Positions 39,187 through 50,500 of a stretch of DNA of 64,000 bases are shown here, piece by piece (position 1 is the first letter of the stretch; each line of letters starts with the position of its first letter). Source of the stretch: Channa striata (Eukaryota > Chordata > Actinopteri > Anabantiformes > Channidae). Under the pieces are notes generated by a model, which worked only from the letters and a program-made list of their open reading frames with translations, was not told the DNA's origin and ran no database searches. The DNA lies in the NCBI GenBank assembly GCA_033026295.1, contig JAUPFM010000095.1:1-64000 (forward strand), written 5' to 3'. Made by a program: the position numbers and the translations under genes.

Positions 39187-39975
39187 ACAATTTCTGCACC
39201 ACACTCAAATAAAACTATGTCTGCCTTCTTATTTAGCCTAAATCCACTCAGGAGAGACTGAAAATAAGCTTGTGGGATGTTTCCTTAAAAGACAGTAAAT
39301 GCATGTAATTCAAGCATCTTTTTATGCTCGCAATCGCAGTTTCTCAGCGAGAAAATGCTGATTTGAAGCCAAGCTTGTATTGAACAATTTCTGCACCAAA
39401 CTCAAATGAAACTGTGTCTGCCTTCTTATTTAGCCTAAATCCACTCAGCAGAACTAAAAAATATGGTTGTGGGATGTTTCCTTAAAATACAGCAAATGCA
39501 TGTAATTCAAGCATCCTTTTATGCTCGCAATCGCCTTTTCTCAGCGAGAAAATGCTGTTTTGAAGCCAAGCTTGTATTGAACAATTTCTGAACCAAATTC
39601 AAATGAAACTGTGTCTGCCTTCTTATTTAGCCTAAATCCACTCAGCAGAACTAATAAATATGGTTGTGGGATGTTTCCTTAAAAGACAGTAAATGCATGT
39701 AATTCAAGCATCTTTTTATGCTCGCAATCGACTTTGCTCAGCGAGAAAATGCTGTTTTGAAGCCAAGCTTGTATTGAACAATTTCTGCACCAAACTCAAA
39801 TAAAACTATGTCTGCCTTCTTATTTAGCCTAAATCCACTCAGGAGAGACTGAAAATAAACTTGTGGCATGTTTCCTGAAAAGACAGTAAATGCATGTAAT
39901 TCAAGCATCCTTTATATTTCGTAATCGCCTTTTCTCAGCGAGAAAATGCTGTTTTGAAGCCAAGCTTGTATTGAA
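39187..39975 (+). repeat. 4-monomer higher-order unit, copy 2
   Basis: Tandem second copy of 38,400-39,186. It differs in one patch, about 39,805-39,868, where GGAGAGACTGAAAATAAAC replaces GCAGAACTAATAAATATGG. TTTCCTGAAAAG still matches on the far side (39,083 and 39,871), so the patch looks like a short conversion. Confidence 0.8.
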
Positions 39976-41475
39976 CAATTTCTGCACCAAACTCAAATAA
40001 AACTGTGTCTGCCTTCTTATTTAGCCTTAATCCACTCAGGAGAGACTCAAAATAAGCTTGTGGCATGTTTCCTTAAAAGACAGTCAATGCATGTAATTCA
40101 AGCATCCTTTTATGCTCTTAATCGCCTTTTCTCAGCGAGAAAATGCTGTTTTGAAGCCAAGCTTGTATTGAACAATTTCTGCACCAAACTCAAATAAAAC
40201 TGTGTCTGCCTTCTTATTTAGCCTAAATCCACTCTGAGAGACTCAAAATAAGCTTGTGGCATGTTTCCTTAAAAGACAGTCAATGCATGTAATTCAAGCA
40301 TCCTTTTATGTCTGCAATCGCCTTTTCTCAGCGAGAAAATGCTGTTTTGAAGCCAAGCTTGTATTGAACAATTTCTGCACCAAACTCAAATAAAACTGTG
40401 TCTGCCTTCTTATTTAGCCTAAATCCACTCAGCAGAACTAATAAATGTGGTTGTGGGATGTTTCCTTAAAAGACAGTCAATGCATGTAATTTAAACATCC
40501 TTTTATGCTCGCAATCGCCTTTTCTCAGCGAGAAATGCTGTATTGAAGCCAAGCTTGTATTGAACAATTTCTGCACCAAACTCAAATAAAACTGTGTGTG
40601 CCTTCTTATTTAGCCTAAATCCACTCAGCAGAACATATAAACAAGCTTGTGGGATGTTTCCTTAAAAGACAGTCAATGCATGTAATTCAAGCATCCTTTT
40701 ATGTTCGCAATCGCCTTTTCTCAGCGAGAAAATGCTGTTTTGAAGCCAAGCTTGTATTGAACAATTTCTGCACCAAACTCAAATAAAACTGTGTCTGCCT
40801 TCTTATTTAGCCTAAATCCCCTCAGGAGAGACTGAAAATAAGCTTGTGGGATGTTTCCTTAAAAGACAGTAAATGAATGTAATTCAAGCATCTTTTTATG
40901 CTCGCAATCGCCTTTTCTCAGCGAGAAAATGTTGTTTTGAAGCCAAGCTTGTATTGAACAATTTCTGCACCAAACTCAAATAAAACTGTGTCTGCCTTCT
41001 TATTTAGCTTAAATCCACTGAGCAGAACATATAAACAGGCTTGTGGGACGTTTCCTTAAAAGACAGTAAATGCATGTAATTCAAGCATCCTTTTATGCTC
41101 GCAATCACCTTTTCTCAGCGAGAAAATGCTGTTTTGAAGCCAAGCTTGTATTGAACAATTTCTGCACCAAACTCAAATGAAACTGTGTCTGCCTTCTTAT
41201 TTAGCCTAAATCCACACAGCAGTACTAATAAATATTGTTGTGGGATGTTTCCTTAAAAGACACTAAATGCATGTAATTCAAGCATCCTTTTATGCTTAAT
41301 CGCCTTTTCTCAGCGAGAAAATGCTGTTTTGAAGCCAAGCTTGTATTGAACAATTTCTGCACCAAACTCAAATAAAACTGTGTCTGCCTTCTTATTTAGC
41401 CTAAATCCACTCAGCAGAACATATAAACAAGCTTGTGGGATGTTTCCTTAAAAGACAGTAAATGCATGTAATTCA

Positions 41476-41491
41476 AGCATCCTTTTATGCT
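41476..41491. other. Short inverted repeat AGCAT / ATGCT in the monomer
   Basis: AGCAT, a 6-nt spacer CCTTTT, then ATGCT form a perfect 5-bp stem in the reference monomer. The motif recurs in monomers with the ATGCTC form. It is lost in those reading ATTTTCG, ATGTTC or CATCTTTTT. Confidence 0.5.
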
Positions 41492-41501
41492 CGCAATCGC
41501 C

Positions 41502-41518
41502 TTTTCTCAGCGAGAAAA
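41502..41518. other. Conserved dyad TTTTCTC-AGC-GAGAAAA
   Basis: A perfect 7-bp inverted repeat with a 3-nt centre occurs in nearly every monomer (reference copy given). It could extrude as a small hairpin. Exceptions are specific lineages: TTTTCTGAGCGAG, TTTTCCCAGCGAG, CTCAACGAG, CTCAGAGAG and CTTATCTCAG. Confidence 0.8.
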
Positions 41519-44500
41519 TGCTGTTTTGAAGCCAAGCTTGTATTGAACAATTTCTGCACCAAACTCAAATAAAACTGTGTCTGCCTTCTTATTTAGCCTA
41601 AATCCACTCAGCAGAACTAATAAATATGGTTGTGGGATGTTTCCTTAAAAGACAGTAAATGCATGTAATTCAAACATCCTTTTATGCTCAATCGCCTTTT
41701 CTCAGCGAGAAATGCTGTTTTGAAGCCAAGCTTGTATTGAACAATTTCTGCACCAAACTAAAAAAACTGTGTCTGCCTTCTTATTTAGCCTAAATCCACC
41801 CAAGAGAGACTCAATATAAGCTTCTGGCATGTTTCCTTAAAAGACAGTCAATGCATGTAATTCAAGCATCCTTTTATGCTCGTAATCGCCTTTTCTCAGC
41901 GAGAAAATGCTGTTTTGAAGCCAAGCTTGTATTGAACAATTTCTGCACCAAACTCAAATGAAACTATGTCTGCCTTCTTATTTAGCCTAAATCCACTCAG
42001 GAGAGACTGAAAATAAGCTTGTGGCATGTTTCCTTAAAAGACAGTCAATGCATGTAATTCAAGCATCCTTTTATGCTCAATCGCCTTTTCTCAGCGAGAA
42101 AATGCTGTTTTGAAGCCAAGCTTGTATTGAACAATTTCTGCACCAAACTCAAATAAAACTGTGTCTGCCTTCTTATTTAGCCTAAATCCACTCAGCAGAA
42201 CTAATAAATATGGTTGTGGGATGTTTCCTTAAAAGACAGTAAATGCATGTAATTCAAACATCCTTTTATGCTCGCAATCGCCTTTTCTCAGCGAGAAATG
42301 CTGTTTTGAAGCCAAGCTTGTATTGAACAATTTCTGCACCAAACTAAAAAAAAACTGTGTCTGCCTTCTTATTTAGCCTAAATCCACTCAGGAGAAACTG
42401 AAAATAAGCTTGTGGCATGTTTCCTTAAAAGACAGTAAATGCATGTAATTCAAGCATCTTTTTATGCTCGCAATCGCCTTTTCTCAGCGAGAAAATGCTG
42501 TTTTGAAGCCAAGCTTGTATTGAACAATTTCTGCACCAAACTCAAATAAAACTGTGTCTGCCTTCTTATTTAGCCTAAACCCACTCAGCAGAACATATAA
42601 ACAAGCTTGTGGCATGTTTCCTTAAAAGACAGTCAATGCATGTAATTCAAGCATCCTTTTATGCTCCCAATCGCCTTTTCTCAGCGAGAAAATGCTGATT
42701 TGAAGCCAAGCTTGTATTGAACAATTTCTGCACCAAACTCAAATAAAACTGTGTCTGCCTTCTTATTTAGCCTAAATCCACTCAGCAGAACTAATAAATA
42801 TGGTTGTGGGATGTTTCCTTAAAAGACAGTAAATGCATGTAATTCAAACATCCTTTTATGCTCGCAATCGCCTTTTCTCAGCGAGAAATGCTGTTTTGAA
42901 GCCAAGCTTGTATTGAACAATTTCTGCACCAAACTAAAAAAAAACTGTGTCTGCCTTCTTATTTAGCCTAAATCCACTCAGGAGAAACTGAAAATAAGCT
43001 TGTGGCATGTTTCCTTAAAAGACAGTAAATGCATGTAATTCAAGCATCCTTTTATGCTCGCAATCGCCTTTTCTCAGCGAGAAATGCTGTTTTGAAGCCA
43101 AGCTTGTATTGAACAATTTCTGCACCAAACTCAAATGAAACTGTGTCTGCCTTCTTATTTAGCCTAAATCCACTCAGCAGAACTAATAAATATGGTTGTG
43201 GGATGTTTCCTTAAAAGACAGTAAATGCATGTAATTCAAGCATCCTTTATGCTCGCAATCGCCTTTTCTCAGCGAGAAATGCTGTTTTGAAGCCAAGCTT
43301 GTATTGAACAATTTCTGCACCAAACTCAAATAAAACTGTGTCTGCCTTCTTATTTAGCTTAAATCCACTGAGCAGAACATATAAACAAGCTTGTGGGATG
43401 TTTCCTTAAAAGACAGTCAATGCATGTAATTCAAGCATCCTTTTATGCTCGCAATCGCCTTTTCTCAGCGAGAAAATGCTGTTTTGAAGCCAAGCTTGTA
43501 TTGAACAATTTCTGCACCAAACTCAAATAAAACTGTGTCTGCCTTCTTATTTAGCCTAAATCCACTCAGCAGAACTAATAAATATGGTTGTGGGATGTTT
43601 CCTTAAAAGACAGTAAATGCATGTAATTCAAACATCCTTTTATGCTCGCAATCGCCTTTTCTCAGCGAGAAAATGCTGTTTTGAAGCCAAGCTTGTATTG
43701 AACAATTTCTGCACCAAACTCAAATAAAACTGTGTGTGCCTTCTTATTTAGCTTAAATCCACTCAGCAGAACATATAAACAAGCTTGTGGGATGTTTCCT
43801 TAAAAGACAGTCAATGCATGTAATTCAAGCATCCTTTTATGCTGCAATCGCCTTTTCTCAGCGAGAAAATGCTGTTTTGAAGCCAAGCTTGTATTGAACA
43901 ATTTCTGCACCAAACTCAAATAAAACTGTGTGTGCCTTCTTATTTAGCCTAAATCCACTCAGAAGAGACTGAAAATAAGCTTGTGGGATGTTTCCTTAAA
44001 AGACAGTAAATGAATGTAATTCAAGCATCTTTTTATGCTCGCAATCGCCTTTTTTTAGCGAGAAAATGCTGTTTTGAAGCCAAGCTTGTATTGAACAATT
44101 TCTGCACCAAACTCAAATAAAACTGTGTGTGCCTTCTTATTTAGCCTAAATCCACTCAGCAGAACATAAAAACAAGCTTGTGGGATGTTTCCTTAAAAGA
44201 CAGTCAATGCATGTAATTCAAGCATCCTTTTATGTTCGCAATCGCCTTTTCTCAGCGAGAAAATGCTGTTTTGAAGCCAAGCTTGTATTGAACAATTTCT
44301 GCACCAAACTCAAATAAAACTGTGTCTGCCTTCTTATTTAGCCTAAATCCACTCAGGAGAGACTGAAAATAAGCTTGTGGGATGTTTCCTTAAAAGACAG
44401 TAAATGCATGTAATTCAAGCATCCTTTTATGCTGCAATCGCCTTTTCTCAGCGAGAAAATGCTGTTTTGAAGCCAAGCTTGTATTGAACAATTTCTGCAC

Positions 44501-47500
44501 CAAACTCAAATAAAACTGTGTCTGCCTTCTTATTTAGCCTAAATCCACTCAGCAGAACATATAAACAAGCTTGTGGGATGTTTCCTTAAAAGACAGTCAA
44601 TGCATGTAATTCAAGCATCCTTTTATGCTCGCAATCGCCTTTTCTCAGCGAAAAAATGCTGTTTTGAAGCCAAGCTTGTATTGAACAATTTCTGCACCAA
44701 ACTCAAATAAAACTGTGTCTGCCTTCTTATTTAGCCTAAATCCACTCTGAGAGACTCAAAATAAGCTTGTGGCATGTTTCCTTAAAAGACAGTCAATGCA
44801 TGTAATTCAAGCATCCTTTTATGCTCGCAATCGCCTTTTCTCAGCGAGAAAATGCTGTTTTGAAGCCAAGCTTGTATTGAACAATTTCTGCACCAAACTC
44901 AAATGAAACTTTGTCTGTCTTCTTATTTAGCCTAAATCCACTCAGCAGAACTAATAAATATGGTTGTGGGATGTTTCCTTAAAAGACAGTAAATGCATGT
45001 AATTCAAGCATCCTTTTATGCTGCAATCGCCTTTTCTCAGCGAGAAAATGCTGTTTTGAAGCCAAGCTTGTATTGAACAATTTCTGCACCAAACTCAAAT
45101 AAAACTGTGTCTGCCTTCTTATTTAGCCTAAATCCACTCTGGAGAGACTCAAAATAAGCTTGTGGCATGTTTCCTTAAAAGACAGTAAATTATTGTAATT
45201 CAAGCATCTTTTCATGCTCGCAATCGCCTTTTCTCAGCGAGAAAAAGCTGTTTTGAAGCCAAGCTTGTATTGAACAATTTCTGCACCAAACTCAAATGAA
45301 ACTGTGTCTGCCTTCTTATTTAGCCTAAATCCACTCAGCAGAACTAATAAATATGGTTGTGGGATGTTTCCTTAAAAGACAGTCAATGCATGTAATTCAA
45401 GCATCTTTTTGTGCTCGCAATCGCCTTTTCTCAGCGAGAAAATGCTGTTTTGAAGCCAAGCTTGTATTGAACAATTTCTGCACCAAACTCAAATAAAACT
45501 GTGTCTGCCTTCTTATTTAGCCTAAATCCACTCAGCAGAACTAATAAATATGGTTGTGGGATGTTTCCTTAAAAGACAGTAAATGCATGTAATTCAAACA
45601 TCCTTTTATGCTCGCAATCGCCTTTTCTCAGCGAGAAATGCTGTTTTGAAGCCAAGCTTGTATTGAACAATTTCTGCACCAAACTAAAAAAAAACTGTGT
45701 CTGCCTTCTTATTTAGCCTAAATCCACTCAGGAGAGACTGAAAATAAGCTTGTGGCATGTTTCCTTAAAAGACAGTCAATGCATGTAATTCAAGCATCCT
45801 TTTATGCTCGCAATCGCCTTTTCTCAGCGAGAAAATGCTGTTTTGAAGCCAAGCTTGTATTGAACAATTTCTGCACCAAACTCAAATAAAACTGTGTCTG
45901 CCTTCTTATTTAGCCTAAATCCACTCAGCAGAACTAATAAATATGGTTGTGGGATGTTTCCTTAAAAGACAGTAAATGCATGTAATTCAAACATCCTTTT
46001 ATGCTCGCAATCGCCTTTTCTCAGCGAGAAAATGCTGTTTTGAAGCCAAGCTTGTATTGAACAATTTCTGCACCAAACTCAAATAAAACTGTGTGTTCCT
46101 TCTTATTTAGCTTAAATCCACTCAGCAGAACATATAAACAAGCTTGTGGGATGTTTCCTTAAAAGACAGTCAATGCATGTAATTCAAGCATCCTTTTATG
46201 CTCGCAATCGCCTTTTCTCAGCGAGAAAATGCTGTTTTGAAGCCAAGCTTGTATTGAACAATTTCTGCACCAAACTCAAATAAAACTGTGTCTGCCTTCT
46301 TATTTAGCCTAAATCCACTCAGAAGAGACTGAAAATAAGCTTGTGGGATGTTTCCTTAAAAGACAGTAAATGAAAGTAATTCAAGCATCTTTTTATGCTC
46401 GCAATCGCCTTTTTTTAGCGAGAAAATGCTGTTTTGAAGCCAAGCTTGTATTGAACAATTTCTGCACCAAACTCAAATAAAACTGTGTCTGCCTTCTTAT
46501 TTAGCCTAAATCCACTCAGCAGAACTAATAAATATGGTTGTGGGATGTTTCCTTAAAAGACAGTCAATGCATGTAATTCAAACATCCTTTTATGCTCGCA
46601 ATCGCCTTTTCTCAGCGAGAAATGCTGTTTTGAAGCCAAGCTTGTATTGAACAATTTCTGCACCAAACTCAAATAAAACTGTGTCTGCCTTCTTATTTAG
46701 CCTAAATCCACTCAGCAGAACATATAAACAAGCTTGTGGATGTTTCCTTAAAAGACAGTCAATGCATGTAATTCAAGCATCCTTTTATGTTCTGCAATCG
46801 CCTTTTCTCAGCGAGAAAATGCTGTTTTGAAGCCAAGCTTGTATTGAACAATTTCTGCACCAAACTCAAATAAAACTGTGTCTGCCTTCTTATTTAGCCT
46901 AAATCCACTCAGGAGAGACTGAAAATAAGCTTGTGGGATGTTTCCTTAAAAGACAGTAAATGCATGTAATTCAAGCATCCTTTTATGCTCGCAATCGCCT
47001 TTTCTCAGCGAGAAAATGCTGTTTTGAAGCCAAGCTTGTATTGAACAATTTCTGCACCAAACTCAAATAAAACTGTGTCTGCCTTCTTATTTAGCCTAAA
47101 TCCACTCAGCAGAACATATAAACAAGCTTGTGGGATGTTTCCTTAAAAGACAGTCAATGCATGTAATTCAAGCATCTTTTTATGCTCGCAATCGCCTTTT
47201 CTCAGCGAGAAAATGCTGTTTTGAAGCCAAGCTTGTATTGAACAATTTCTGCACCAAACTCAAATAAAACTGTGTCTGCCTTCTTATTTAGCCTAAATCC
47301 ACTCAGCAGAACTAATAAATATGGTTGTGGGATGTTTCCTTAAAAGACAGTAAATGCATGTAATTCAAGCATCCTTTTATGCTCGCAATCGCCTTTTCTC
47401 AGCGAGAAAATGCTGTTTTGAAGCCAAGCTTGTATTGAACAATTTCTGCACCAAACTCAAATAAAACTGTGTCTGCCTTCTTATTTAGCCTAAATCCACT

Positions 47501-50500
47501 CAGGAGAGACTGAAAATAAGCTTGTGGGATGTTTCCTTAAAAGACAGTAAATGAATGTAATTCAAGCATCTTTTTTATGCTCGCAATCGCCTTTTCTCAG
47601 CGAGAAAATGCTGTTTTGAAGCCAAGCTTGTATTGAACAATTTCTGCACCAAACTCAAATGAAACTGTGTCTGCCTTCTTATTTAGCTTAAATCCACTGA
47701 GCAGAACATATAAACTGGCTTGTGGGACGATTCCTTAAAAGACAGTAAATGCATGTAATTCAAGCATGTTTTTATGCTCGCAATCGCCTTTTCTCATCGA
47801 GAAAATGCTGTTTTGAAGCCAAGCTTGTATTGAACAATTTCTGCACCAAACTCAAATAAAACTGTGTCTGCCTTCTTATTTAGCCTAAATCCACTCAGCA
47901 GAACTAATAAATATGGTTGTGGATGTTTCCTTAAAGGACAGTAAATGCATGTAATTCAAGCATCTTTTATGCTCGCAATCGCCTTTTCTCAGCGAGAAAA
48001 TGCTGTTTTGAAGCCAAGCTTGTATTGAACAATTTCTGCACCAAACTCAAATAAAACTGTGTCTACCTTCTTATTTAGCCTAAATCCACTCAGCAGAACT
48101 AATAAATATGGTTGTTGGATGTTTCCTTAAAGGACAGTAAATGCATGTAATTCAAGCATCTTTTATGCTCGCAATCGCCTTTTCTCAGCGAGAAAATGCT
48201 GTTTTGAAGCCAAGCTTGTATTGAACAATTTCTGCACCAAACTCAAATAAAACTGTGTCTGCCTTCTTATTTAGCCTAAATCCACTCAGGAGAGACTCAA
48301 AATAAGCTTGTGGCATGTTTCCTTAAAAGACAGTAAATGCATGTAATTCAAGCATCTTTTATGCTCATAATCGCCTTTTCTCAGCGAGAAAATGCTGTGT
48401 TGAAGCCAAGCTTGTATTGAAATATTTCTGCACCAAACTCAAATGAAACTGTGTCTGCCTTCTTATTTAGCCTAAATCCACTCAGCAGAACTAATAAATA
48501 TTGTTGTGGGATGTTTCCTTAAAAGACACTAAATGCATGTAATTCAAGCATCCTTTTATGCTCGCAATCGCCTTTTCTCAGCGAGAAAATGCTGTTTTGA
48601 AGCCAAACTTGTATTTAACAATTTCTGCACCAAACTCAAATAAAACTGTGTCTGCCTTCTTATTTAGCTTAAATCTACTGAGCAGAACATATAAACAGGC
48701 TTGTGGGACGTTTCCTTAAAAGACAGTAAATGCATGTAATTCAAGCATCCTTTTATGCTCGCAATCGCCTTTTCTCAGCGAGAAAATGCTGTTTTGAAGC
48801 CAAGCTTGTATTGAACAATTTCTGCACCAAACTCAAATAAAACTGTGTCTGCCTTCTTATTTAGCCTAAATCCACTCAGCAGAACTAATAAATATGGTTG
48901 TGGATGTTTCCTTAAAGGACAGTAAATGCATGTAATTCAAGCATCTTTTATGCTCGCAATCGCCTTTTCTCAGCGAGAAAATGCTGTTTTGAAGCCAAGC
49001 TTGTATTGAACAATTTCTGCACCAAACTCAAATAAAACTATGTCTGCCTTCTTATTTAGCCTAAATCCACTCAGCAGAACTAATAAATATGGTTGTGGGA
49101 TGTTTGCTTAAAAGACAGTAAATGCATGTAATTCAAGCATCCTTTTATGCTCGCAATCGCCTTTTCTCAGCGAGAAAATGCTGTTTTGAAGCCAAGCTTG
49201 TATTGAACAATTTCTGCACCAAACTCAAATAAAACTGTGTCTGCCTTCTTATTTAGCCTAAATCCACTCAGCAGAACTAATAAATATGGTTGTGGGATGT
49301 TTGCTTAAAAGACAGTAAATGCATGTAATTCAAGCATCCTTTTATGCTCGCAATCGCCTTTTCTCAGCGAGAAAATGCTGTTTTGAAGCCAAGCTTGTAT
49401 TGAACAATTTCTGCACCAAACTCAAATAAAACTGTGTCTGCCTTCTTATTTAGCCTAAATCCACTCAGCAGAACTAATAAATATGGTTGTGGGATGTTTC
49501 CTTAAAGGACAGTAAATGCATGTAATTCAAGCATCCTTTTATGCTCGCAATCGCCTTTTCTCAGCGAGAAATGCTGTTTTGAAGCCAAGCTTGTATTGAA
49601 CAATTTCTGCACCAAACTCAAATGAAACTGTGTCTGCCTTCTTATTTAGCCTAAATCCACTCAGCAGAACTAATAAATATGGTTGTGGGATGTTTCCTTA
49701 AAGGACAGTAAATGCATGTAATTCAAGCATCCTTTTATGCTCGCAATCGCCTTTTCTCAGCGAGAAATGCTGTTTTGAAGCCAAGCTTGTATTGAACAAT
49801 TTCTGCACCAAACTCAAATAAAACTGTGTCTGCCTTCTTATTTAGCCTAAATCCACTCAGGAGAGACTGAAAATAAGCTTGTGGCATGTTTCCTTAAAAG
49901 ACAGTAAATGCATGTAATTCAAACATCCTTTTATGCTCGCAATCGCCTTTTCTCAGCGAGAAATGCTGTTTTGAATCCAAGCTTGTATTGAACAATTTCT
50001 GCACCAAACTAAAAAAAAACTGTTTGCCTTCTTATTTATCCTAAATCCACCCAGGAGAGACTCAATATAAGCTTGTGGCATGTTTCCTTAAAAGACAGTC
50101 AATGCATGTAATTCAAGCATCCTTTATATGCTGCAATCGCCTTTTCTCAGCGAGAAAATGCTGTTTTGAAGCCAAGCTTGTATTGAACAATTTCTGCACC
50201 AAACTCAAATGAAACTATGTCTGCCTTCTTATTTAGCCTAAATCCACTCAGGAGAGACTGAAAATAAACTTGTGGCATGTTTCCTTAAAAGACAGTAAAT
50301 GCATGTAATTCAAACATCCTTTTATTCTCGCAATCGCCTTTTCTCAGCGAGAAAATGCTGTTTTGAAGCCAAGCTTGTATTGAACAATTTCTGCACCAAA
50401 CTCAAATAAAACTGTGTCTGCCTTCTTATTTAGCCTAAATCCACTCTGGAGAGACTGAAAATAAGCTTGTGGGATGTTTCCTTAAAAGACAGTAAATGAA

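Larger units (their letters stand above)
41337..41533 (+). repeat. Reference satellite monomer (197 bp)
   Basis: A typical complete unit from one AAGCTT to the next, chosen as reference because it carries the commonest base at most positions. It has 74 G or C bases (about 38% GC) and three CpG sites: two in CTCGCAATCGCC and one in AGCGAG. HindIII sites lie at unit positions 1 and 93, so a digest would give 92- and 105-bp pieces from this type and 197-bp pieces from the ATATGG type. The length is 2 mod 3, so any reading frame is shifted at each unit and long ORFs cannot form. Confidence 0.9.

Noticed and set aside
38950..39204. 84-codon minus-strand frame right of the LINE
   Set aside because: Satellite sequence read in the reverse direction; same explanation as the other short frames.
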